Positions 9,187-16,205 of a DNA stretch of 25,279 nt are shown here, in pieces. Source of the DNA: an uncultured Erysipelotrichaceae bacterium (lineage in GTDB: Bacteria; Bacillota_I; Bacilli_A; Erysipelotrichales; Erysipelotrichaceae); the NCBI GenBank assembly GCA_944326175.1, contig CALVCY010000097.1, positions 1 to 25,279 on the forward strand, given 5' to 3'. The number at the start of each line of letters is the position of its first letter. Positions within the stretch are counted from its first letter, which is position 1. The notes beneath the pieces are model-generated. The model searched no databases and was not told the origin of the DNA. It saw nothing but the letters and a program-made list of their open reading frames with translations. The position numbers and the translations under genes were made by a program.

Positions 9187-9504
9187 ATGAGAAATAAGAT
9201 TAAGCTTTATTTCCTCTTGGTGTTAGGTTTAGCTGCTGTTCCATTTTCAGTCAATGCAGAATGCGAAACCGTAACGCCCCGCTTGTCCCCTTGTATGCAT
9301 TGCGGAAAAGCTGGTGTTATGCCAGCGAGTGATTTTAAAACGATTACCCTCGGATACGAAAGAGTCGCATGTGTACACGGAATGACCGGATTAGACGATA
9401 AGATAACTTATGCCGACCAATCCGGTGCACTATGTACCTATTGTGGTCAAATGAACTGGTTTACCACGCGCACTTATTCGGAGTATCACCATCTTGTACC
9501 GTAA
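9187..9504 (+). CDS. Secreted cysteine-rich mini-protein, paralogue 1
   Basis: This is a 105-residue protein I do not recognise by name. Residues 1-24 form a Sec signal peptide: basic start MRNKIK, hydrophobic core, and VNA before the likely cut. The mature part of about 81 residues has C26, then CMHCG (C36, C39), CVHG (C62, H64), CTYCG (C83, C86) and the end HHLVP. Two CxxC pairs plus CxH resemble a zinc-ribbon or disulfide scaffold. The frame is open to an ATG at 9172, but GGAGG at 9174-9178 fits the ATG at 9187. It is followed after 19 bp by a paralogue of identical length and cysteine spacing. It could be an antimicrobial, signalling or surface protein. Function unknown. Confidence 0.85.
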   Translation: MRNKIKLYFLLVLGLAAVPFSVNAECETVTPRLSPCMHCGKAGVMPASDFKTITLGYERVACVHGMTGLDDKITYADQSGALCTYCGQMNWFTTRTYSEYHHLVP

Positions 9505-9523
9505 AATTGAAGGAAATTAGAAA

Positions 9524-9841
9524 ATGAAGAAAATTTTGGCTTTTGCTTCACTTCTAGCGTTTCTTGCATCTGTGCCGGTTAGCGCTGAAGAATTAAGCAC
9601 ATCCATTCAACCACGAGCATCTATTTGCTCCTCGTGTGGACGTACTGGTGTAAATCCATACGGTCAAGTCTACGTAAAAATGCTTGTCGAAACTGAAGTT
9701 CCATGTATTCACGGATACAACGGAGTCGATTTCTATTATGAGTTCCAGGAATACCAGGATTACCTGTGTACATATTGCGGAAATCGATATAGCAAATCCG
9801 TCGGACCAGTTCAAAGTAAACACGAGCACCTTCTTCCCTAG
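9524..9841 (+). CDS. Secreted cysteine-rich mini-protein, paralogue 2
   Basis: This 105-residue paralogue of the gene just upstream has a signal peptide at residues 1-21 (MKKILAF..., ending VSA). A mature part of about 84 residues follows, with CSSCG (C35, C38), CIHG (C61, H63), CTYCG (C82, C85) and the end HEHLLP. Relative to its partner, every shared cysteine is shifted by exactly one residue, so the spacings 3-23-21-3 are the same. The unpaired extra cysteine (C26) of the partner is absent. The ribosome site GAAGGAAA precedes the ATG. The pair shares one transcript ending at the terminator at 9854-9884. Duplication with kept cysteines suggests both are functional, possibly as a two-component product. 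Function unknown. Confidence 0.85.
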   Translation: MKKILAFASLLAFLASVPVSAEELSTSIQPRASICSSCGRTGVNPYGQVYVKMLVETEVPCIHGYNGVDFYYEFQEYQDYLCTYCGNRYSKSVGPVQSKHEHLLP

Positions 9842-9853
9842 TTATAGTGACAT

Positions 9854-9884
9854 AAAAGTGCGTTACTATATGTAACGCACTTTT
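9854..9884. terminator. Bidirectional-looking intrinsic terminator
   Basis: A perfect 13-bp stem (AAAAGTGCGTTAC, 9854-9866, with 9872-9884) has a TATAT loop and A/T runs at both ends. It lies 13 bp past the second mini-protein stop, so it isolates that pair from the regulator-ABC operon. Confidence 0.9.
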
Positions 9885-9932
9885 AACATAATATTTCTAA
9901 TAATTACTATGCTCCAACCTTCCAAAATTTCC

Positions 9933-9960
9933 TTAACAATTCTTTAATATGGACCATAAT
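9933..9960 (+). promoter_or_regulatory. Candidate promoter of the regulator-ABC operon
   Basis: TTAACA (9933-9938), a 16-bp spacer and CATAAT (9955-9960) each match the consensus at five of six positions. The leader to the start at 10101 would be about 130 nt and contains the dyad at 10024-10039. No convincing gene is visible in 9885-10100. Confidence 0.5.
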
Positions 9961-10023
9961 ATTAAGCATACTAGTCAGCATTCATACTATTCAACATTCC
10001 TTGCCAATATGATTTAAAACAAA

Positions 10024-10039
10024 ACTATAACAATATAGT
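10024..10039. promoter_or_regulatory. Dyad, possible operator
   Basis: ACTATA and TATAGT are perfect 6-bp arms around ACAA, in the leader of the regulator gene. A second small dyad, GTTAA(AAAC)TTAAC, lies at 10078-10091 next to the ribosome site. Either could be an autoregulatory site of the downstream regulator; this is inference from position. Confidence 0.3.
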
Positions 10040-10100
10040 CTTCCTTATTACACATTTTAAAGTCTCTAATTGAAGTAGTTAAAAACTTAACGAGGTGACA

Positions 10101-11417
10101 ATGCAAACTTTAGAATCTATAAGCAGACAATCTTATAATGATTTATATCGTTTCATAATTTGTTACGACAGATCACAACGAAAGTATTCCTTATCAAAAT
10201 ATGTGCTCTATCTTCAATCAATTGGAATAGATCATATATCTAGGTCTTACCTATATAAGGTAGAAACGGGTGAAATCGCAATCTCAGACAGTACTATTCT
10301 CCATATAATTCAACATATTAAGAGTATTGATAACACACAATGCAAATGTTATCAGATCAGTTTTTATAAATTAATTGACCTAGCTTTACGACAAAATATT
10401 CACGATCTAAAAACTCACCTTGCTGAGTTGCCAGACTTTGTTCATTATCATGAATTTGATTACTATTGTGCTTCCCATGCATTAAAGAATTTTTATATTC
10501 ATAACGAAACCTCAAGTTTAATCACATTGATCAACCTTTTGGATACAGTAGAGTTATATGATCCTTATATCTCCATTGCTCTAAAAGTTTTAACATATTC
10601 TCACTTTTACTATCAGAAAAGCACTCGTCTTGTACCTTTGCCACTTCACCCTATAGATGCCGATTGCATTTCATTAACGAGTAAAATTAATTCCATCCGC
10701 TACGCAGTTGCAGTGGTAAATAATTGCTTTAATGCACTTCTTTGTTATGGAAGTAATCCCCATCTACAACAAAGTATATTTAAGGATCAAATCGACCGGT
10801 TGTTATCATCTGGATATCTATTGACGTGCATCTCCGTAAAGATAATGCAATGTTATGCTGAATTATGGTCTTTTCGATATAAGCCCGCAATTCTAACCAT
10901 CTTAAATATCAAAGAAATGGCAGAGGAATTGGGGTTCAAACAAGTTATATCTTATTGTGACGATTTTTTGATTAATGCAAATTTGCTTTCTGAAAACTTT
11001 GAGACTGCCTGGAGCGAAATAAAGAAACAAAATTATAATTCGTTAATTAATTCCAAACGTCTTATTTATCTAATGTTGGTTTATATTTGCGAACCGAATA
11101 AATGGAACGATATAAACAGTCAGTTATTGATTACAAATTCAAGGGATCCATTAAATCTAAATATCACTAAGTTTTTTAAAGCGCTAGCCGACAGGAAATC
11201 GTCAAAAGAAATCCTGTTATGTTACTTCAATATCATACAGGAAATTCCAGACTACTTATGGATGGAATTAAATCTAAAGTTTCTTGTTTTTATGAAGCAA
11301 TATGCGTTGATGAACAAATACACATCATGGCTTATTCCGTTGAGCGAAGCCAAGATAGACTTGCTTCAAATGGAAAATAAAAGTTTATATTTTATCCGAC
11401 CTCTACTTAATTTATGA
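10101..11417 (+). CDS. Rgg/RNPP-like transcriptional regulator with helix-turn-helix
   Basis: This is a 438-residue cytoplasmic protein. Residues about 20-65 look like a diverged XRE helix-turn-helix, with ISRSYLYKVETGEIAIS matching the SxSxLSKxERGxxxIS pattern of Rgg/PlcR-type regulators. The remaining roughly 370 residues are helical, rich in Tyr, Leu and Ile, and resemble degenerate TPR repeats, the part that binds peptides in RNPP regulators (family knowledge). A GTG at 10095 is in frame, but GAGGTGA overlapping it serves the ATG at 10101. The stop overlaps the first ABC gene as ATGA, so it is translated with the transporter and probably controls it or the mini-protein pair. Base composition is AT-rich with many ATA codons, unlike neighbours. 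Assignment is moderate. Confidence 0.6.
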   Translation: MQTLESISRQSYNDLYRFIICYDRSQRKYSLSKYVLYLQSIGIDHISRSYLYKVETGEIAISDSTILHIIQHIKSIDNTQCKCYQISFYKLIDLALRQNIHDLKTHLAELPDFVHYHEFDYYCASHALKNFYIHNETSSLITLINLLDTVELYDPYISIALKVLTYSHFYYQKSTRLVPLPLHPIDADCISLTSKINSIRYAVAVVNNCFNALLCYGSNPHLQQSIFKDQIDRLLSSGYLLTCISVKIMQCYAELWSFRYKPAILTILNIKEMAEELGFKQVISYCDDFLINANLLSENFETAWSEIKKQNYNSLINSKRLIYLMLVYICEPNKWNDINSQLLITNSRDPLNLNITKFFKALADRKSSKEILLCYFNIIQEIPDYLWMELNLKFLVFMKQYALMNKYTSWLIPLSEAKIDLLQMENKSLYFIRPLLNL

Positions 11418-13120
11418 GATTATTACGAATATATAAATCTTTTGATAATAATTTGATTTTAAATGATATAAATCTCGATCTTGGTTTAAACGGGATCGTT
11501 TTTCTCTCGGGTCAAAGTGGTAGCGGTAAGACCACGTTATTGAATATCATTGCTGGATTGGACCAACCTACTCATGGTCATATCACTGATCCATTGCAGG
11601 TATCCATGATCTTGCAGGATTATCCGTTATTGGAACGATTGAGTGTATTGGACAATATCTGCCTTGGTCAAACCAAGCTCAACCGGACCATGCGATTTGT
11701 GATCAAGAAATTGGAATTAAAACCATTGCTTGATCAAAAAGTATCCACATTATCCGCCGGTCAAAAACAACGGGTGGCCATTGCACGGACGTTGATCTAT
11801 AAACCCGATATCCTTTTATGTGATGAACCCACGGCATCTTTGGATAAAACCAATAAACAGATCGTGATGGAATTGTTAGTAAAACTGGCAAAAAAGCATC
11901 CGGTGGTCATCGCCAGCCATGACCAACAATTGATCGACACTTATGCCAATGCACTCTATACGATCAAAGATACTCATCTGATTTGTGACTATGACCATCG
12001 TGATCAAGCTTATGTTCATAAAACCAAACGATATATGGTCAAACCACGTTGGAAGAAATTGGTCTTTAAATACCATTGGTTTCGATCATTATTGTTTTCA
12101 TTAATAATCACCATAATGAGCATGGTTGCATTATGGTTGTACCATTCTCTTTCCTTGCAATTACAACCACCGACGATGCAGCAACGCTTTTCGGATTCCT
12201 GGATGATGATCTTTAATGTGGAAGATCTTAGCGTATTACATGGACCCAATACGAAAAGCAAAGATGATGATTGGCTCCATGGTCCGATCTTTGCCAATAT
12301 TAACCTTAAACCGGTTACTCGAAATTTCAAAGGAAGAGTATTGCCATTACCCACCAATGCCGATTTGGATCAACCCTTATCATCCATGGGATTGGTGGCC
12401 AATACTTTATGTGGGATCTCCACCCATTCTCCATTGACCATGCACTATACCATTGATAAAAAGGACTATGAAGTGACCATGGTGGTGGAAACCATCGTGG
12501 ATGAACCCAAAAGTAGCAGTTGTGTATATTACTATGATGCTTCGGCCATGGATCAATATTTGAAAGACCAATCCTATGATGATACGACTAGCCAATACGA
12601 TCGAATGATGCAGACCAATCTCAACTGGTTTTTACAAACGGTCCGTTTACCGATGATCGAATGGAATTTAGAAATGGGGGAAAACCAATATATCGATACG
12701 ATATCCGTGTACATGGAAGAAAGAGACGCATTTGAAACCCATGTTTCGACGTATCGCATGCTATTTGATATCATCACGATAATCGTAACTCTTTTACTTC
12801 TTGGTTTGACCATGTATGGTTTCAATCGCTTATATCGCTATGATCTATCTGCATTATCCCTGTTATGTCTGTATTCGATATCGTTGACCAAGATCAAATG
12901 CGTGGTTTTGACCATGGATATATTATGGATGCTATTAACGACCATCATGATGGTATTGCCACTCGTATTATTTGAGATCATCACGTTGACGTTATCAGCG
13001 ATCGTGAGCCTATCCTTGATATCATCCGTAGTAATGGCCGATACCATCGCACTGATCAAACAAAATAAAAAAATATTATTCAAAGACTATCAAACCATGA
13101 AAGGAAACATGTCATGTTGA
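11414..13120 (+). CDS. ABC transporter, ATPase fused to FtsX-like permease (half 1)
   Basis: This is a 568-residue fusion protein. The N-terminal ATPase (about residues 1-205) has Walker A GQSGSGKTT (33-41), Q-loop Gln68, signature LSAGQ (113-117), Walker B ILLCDE (133-138) and H-loop His169. A membrane helix follows at about 225-243, then an extracellular domain of about 190 residues and three C-terminal helices, an FtsX/MacB-like topology with the ATPase placed first. Such proteins export or sense peptides and lipids at the membrane. It overlaps the regulator by 4 bp and the second half-transporter by 7 bp, so the pair probably forms a heterodimer. The first 30 or so codons are AT-rich like the regulator; the rest is not. 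Substrate unknown; the cysteine-rich mini-proteins are a candidate by neighbourhood only. Confidence 0.82.
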   Translation: MRLLRIYKSFDNNLILNDINLDLGLNGIVFLSGQSGSGKTTLLNIIAGLDQPTHGHITDPLQVSMILQDYPLLERLSVLDNICLGQTKLNRTMRFVIKKLELKPLLDQKVSTLSAGQKQRVAIARTLIYKPDILLCDEPTASLDKTNKQIVMELLVKLAKKHPVVIASHDQQLIDTYANALYTIKDTHLICDYDHRDQAYVHKTKRYMVKPRWKKLVFKYHWFRSLLFSLIITIMSMVALWLYHSLSLQLQPPTMQQRFSDSWMMIFNVEDLSVLHGPNTKSKDDDWLHGPIFANINLKPVTRNFKGRVLPLPTNADLDQPLSSMGLVANTLCGISTHSPLTMHYTIDKKDYEVTMVVETIVDEPKSSSCVYYYDASAMDQYLKDQSYDDTTSQYDRMMQTNLNWFLQTVRLPMIEWNLEMGENQYIDTISVYMEERDAFETHVSTYRMLFDIITIIVTLLLLGLTMYGFNRLYRYDLSALSLLCLYSISLTKIKCVVLTMDILWMLLTTIMMVLPLVLFEIITLTLSAIVSLSLISSVVMADTIALIKQNKKILFKDYQTMKGNMSC

Positions 13121-15150
13121 ATATCCAGATCAAGAAGAAACAATTCGATACCGGTTTGACATTATTTGAAAATCTTTCGATTCCATTTCCTAAAACTGGA
13201 CTGATCGCTTTTTATGGACCAAGCGGCTGTGGTAAGACCACATTAGCCAAAATGATCGCTGGATTGGATCGGGACTATGAAGGAACCATCAGTGGAAACA
13301 AACGGGTGGTCTATATCAGTGATCATGTCCATTTATTTGATGAGTTGAGCGTTGCGGATCATTTGAAGATGGTTCAAACCGATCCACAATGCATCGATCA
13401 ACCATTAGATGCGTTTGGTTTGACCAATGAAGCAAATAAAAAAGCCAAAGTACTTTCCATCGGTCAAAGAAAACGTTTGGCATTATTGATGGCATTGCAA
13501 CGCAATGCCAAGATATTGATCCTGGATGAGATTTCTTCAGGGTTAGACCAAAAGATCCGTGATCAGATCATGACATATGTGCGTCACTATGCCAAAAACC
13601 ATCTGGTGATCTGGATCAGTCATGATGAATATGAAATGGACCATTATATGGATGGGATCATTGATTTTATGGTCCAACCATTGCATATCCGCACTTGTCA
13701 GATCCATGATGAAACAAGTTCATCCGTTGATTATCACCCCATCCTTCATCCATGGACTTACATCAAATCCAAACGGATCCAACTGACTTTATTGACTTTC
13801 ATGAGTACCCTTTTGGTACTGGCTTCGACCATATGTGCTTCCTTGATACTGACCAGTGATCGAACCAGCGAATTATATGATGCCTATGATCATGGATCCA
13901 CCATGATCATGAGTTATCCATTGCATAATGATCCGATCGAAGGACAGTTGAACTTTTATTACGATTATCCGGTATTTGAAGGGACTGAACTCATGCAATG
14001 GATGGAGGATGATCCTTCCTTATGGGGGATCGTTGCACGCACATCCGGTGAATATCAAGTGATGAGTACCATCACCGTCGATGGTCAAACTGTCTTCGAC
14101 CGACCATTCGGGGATCGAGAAATGAGCAGTATCTATCAAACCTTCTACCATGAAGAATTTGAATTGGATGCTCCCAATTACCCCTGGGATGCCCCATTTG
14201 TACTTGAAAAGCCCTTGGATCACTATCTGGGTGTGGATTTTATCGATAAAGCCGCCACAGGGTATACTGGTCAAAACCACCTGCGACGCAACCAGGTCGA
14301 TATCATCCATCTGAATCCCCACTTGGAAACGCTGCCCTTGCAATATGGAAACATGCCGATAACGGATGATGAAGTGGTCATTGATCAGAAATTGGCGGAC
14401 TTTCTTATTATCAATGGTTATGCCAGTGATATCGAAGCATTGATCGGATCATCCTTTCCGATCTATATGTATGCTTATCAGCATCACAGTAGCCTGATCC
14501 GTGGTGTGACCAAAGAAAACTATGATACGTTAATCAACACCAGACCCTCTCAAGCCACGATGGAAATGGTCAAGATCAGTGGGATACTGGAATATCCATT
14601 GGGTGATCATTATGTCTTATTTACCAATACACCGATCGGGATGGATCCATTGAGTTCCCATTATTACTATGATACGACCAGTGCGGTTTTTCCAGAGATC
14701 ATGCTGTTTTATGATCCAACCATCGAGATCCAGGAAAAACTGGATCAATGGAATCAATGGTTAGACCATGATGGCGGTGTATTCGTAACCATGGACCAGG
14801 ATCGCGTGGAAATGCAACAGGATTATCGAAATTCAACGGTGGTTTGGATCATGAGTCTTGTTGGATCGATCAGCCTTTTCATCCTGATCATCATAGCTTA
14901 TCGATTCTTTAGAAAACGATTGAGAAATGATGCACAATTATTGAAAAATCTAGGATATTCTCTTAAAAAGATCCAATGGTTATGGACCATGGTGATCATG
15001 GGCGCGACCATGGTCATTGCAATTTGTGGTTTTACCATTACATGGTTGACTTATTCGACCCCACTCACTACTTCCTGGATGACATTGCTTTTCCTGTTAC
15101 TTTTAGGTTTTGTGCATGGCATTTTGATCCATCGTTCCATGCAGCACTGA
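13114..15150 (+). CDS. ABC transporter, ATPase fused to FtsX-like permease (half 2)
   Basis: This 678-residue protein has the same plan as the preceding gene. The ATPase domain (about 1-195) has Walker A GPSGCGKT (35-42), signature LSIGQ (114-118), Walker B ILILDE (134-139) and His170. A helix lies at about 224-246, followed by a large extracellular domain of roughly 340 residues and three C-terminal helices with an FtsX-like arrangement. Where the Q-loop glutamine is expected the sequence has VYISDHVHLF (Asp70), so this nucleotide site may be degenerate or rely on its partner. It is the last gene of the regulator-ABC operon. It could serve export, immunity or sensing of a peptide; the families with this shape do all three. 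Confidence 0.82.
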   Translation: MLNIQIKKKQFDTGLTLFENLSIPFPKTGLIAFYGPSGCGKTTLAKMIAGLDRDYEGTISGNKRVVYISDHVHLFDELSVADHLKMVQTDPQCIDQPLDAFGLTNEANKKAKVLSIGQRKRLALLMALQRNAKILILDEISSGLDQKIRDQIMTYVRHYAKNHLVIWISHDEYEMDHYMDGIIDFMVQPLHIRTCQIHDETSSSVDYHPILHPWTYIKSKRIQLTLLTFMSTLLVLASTICASLILTSDRTSELYDAYDHGSTMIMSYPLHNDPIEGQLNFYYDYPVFEGTELMQWMEDDPSLWGIVARTSGEYQVMSTITVDGQTVFDRPFGDREMSSIYQTFYHEEFELDAPNYPWDAPFVLEKPLDHYLGVDFIDKAATGYTGQNHLRRNQVDIIHLNPHLETLPLQYGNMPITDDEVVIDQKLADFLIINGYASDIEALIGSSFPIYMYAYQHHSSLIRGVTKENYDTLINTRPSQATMEMVKISGILEYPLGDHYVLFTNTPIGMDPLSSHYYYDTTSAVFPEIMLFYDPTIEIQEKLDQWNQWLDHDGGVFVTMDQDRVEMQQDYRNSTVVWIMSLVGSISLFILIIIAYRFFRKRLRNDAQLLKNLGYSLKKIQWLWTMVIMGATMVIAICGFTITWLTYSTPLTTSWMTLLFLLLLGFVHGILIHRSMQH

Positions 15151-15181
15151 TGTAGCTTATCTATATCCTGTATAACATTTT

Positions 15182-15256
15182 TATCTTAACTCAAATTTTG
15201 TATCTTAACTCAAACATAGTTAAGGTACTAAAAAAGAGTTAAGATTCATGTGAATC
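15182..15256. repeat. Clustered direct and inverted repeats before the HAD gene
   Basis: TATCTTAACTCAAA occurs twice (15182-15195 and 15201-15214, period 19). The reverse complement GAGTTAAGAT is at 15236-15245, and a shorter inverted copy AGTTAAG is at 15218-15224. A perfect dyad GATTCA-TG-TGAATC lies at 15243-15256. The copies can pair in alternative ways. This is either an operator cluster or an RNA switch; there is no T-run of a normal terminator. It occupies most of the 155-bp gap between the ABC operon and the HAD gene. Confidence 0.6.
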
Positions 15257-15305
15257 CATTACACCATATGGTTCAACCATCCGTTGTTAGGATAGAATAT
15301 CTTCT

Positions 15306-16106
15306 ATGAAACCAATTGAGATGCTCATATTTGATGTGGATGGAACACTGGTCATACCAGAAAATGATGAAGTACCCGTTTCTTGTATAAAGGCACTGTC
15401 ACTTGCGCGATCCAAAGGGATCAAGATCACTATTGCCACTGGTCGAAACCATTACGCATTGGGTGAAAGTTTGAATCAGTTGCATCCGGATTATGTGGTG
15501 GGATGTTGTGGATGCTGTGTGGTGGATTGTCACAATGACACGATGATCGATACCCATACCATCAGTTTGCATGATACCAATCTGCTCACTGAGGCTGCCA
15601 TCCGCTATGATCTATCCTTGATGTTCAAATTCGATGATGCCATGTATTTTTATACCAAACCGCAAGGGGTAGGATGGTTGACGGAAGATTACAAAAAAAC
15701 CGTCAATAGTAAATACATGATTTTTGGTCAAACCAACCGCCATCTAAACGGAACATTACCATTTACTGCCATGTTGTTTGGAGATGATACGATCATTCGA
15801 TCCCTGATCCCCTTGACTGATCTTCAATTCATCCCCGCCAGTGCTGGTGGGTATGACATCGTCCCCAATGGCATCAACAAAGCCACCGGAATATCCGCAC
15901 TGGCGGAATATCTGAATATGGATCTAAACGCCATGGTCGGCTTTGGGGATCACTACAATGATATGGAAATGTTTGATCTTTTAGCGAATACCGTGGCCAT
16001 GGGCAATGCCGTCGATGCCTTGAAAACCAAGGCAAGCTATGTCACAACCCCGGTAGATCAGAATGGTATAGCCAATGCATTGATCCATCTGGGTATCGTC
16101 AGCTAA
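15306..16106 (+). CDS. Cof-type HAD-IIB phosphatase
   Basis: This is a 266-residue cytoplasmic HAD-superfamily hydrolase of the Cof/IIB subclass, which dephosphorylates small sugar phosphates or nucleotides. Motif I is FDVDGT with nucleophile Asp10 and Asp12, motif II is IATGR with Thr45, and motif III is the lysine in NGINKATG. Motif IV is GFGDHYNDMEM with Asp215 and Asp219. The C2B cap sits between. Residues 66-75 read GCCGCCVVDC, five cysteines in ten residues where relatives usually have an NGA-type turn. There is no good ribosome site before the ATG; AGGATA is rather far and a TAGAAT box lies very close, so the message may be nearly leaderless. It is convergent with the Wadjet operon, with 99 bp between and no clear terminator. 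Substrate unknown. Confidence 0.9.
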   Translation: MKPIEMLIFDVDGTLVIPENDEVPVSCIKALSLARSKGIKITIATGRNHYALGESLNQLHPDYVVGCCGCCVVDCHNDTMIDTHTISLHDTNLLTEAAIRYDLSLMFKFDDAMYFYTKPQGVGWLTEDYKKTVNSKYMIFGQTNRHLNGTLPFTAMLFGDDTIIRSLIPLTDLQFIPASAGGYDIVPNGINKATGISALAEYLNMDLNAMVGFGDHYNDMEMFDLLANTVAMGNAVDALKTKASYVTTPVDQNGIANALIHLGIVS

Positions 16107-16205
16107 AACATTGATAAAATTGGATATCGGACTGATCATTTGGTCAATTCAGATAGCCTTTTCAACACACAATCGAAAGTCATTATTATTTTTTCGACCT
16201 TTTTG

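Noticed and set aside
9187..9841. Lactococcin 972-type bacteriocin genes
   Set aside because: That family is not defined by CxxC/CxH/CxxC motifs; only the ABC neighbourhood is similar, so the name is not used.
9913..10016. Very short open frames (12 and 22 codons) before the regulator, as a possible signalling peptide gene
   Set aside because: Neither has a ribosome binding site or a secretion-like sequence, and the region is AT-rich enough to give these by chance.
16165..16205. Weak hairpin TCGAAA...TTTCGA between the HAD gene and jetD
   Set aside because: Only about 6 bp with a long A/T loop; not convincing as a terminator for either convergent gene.
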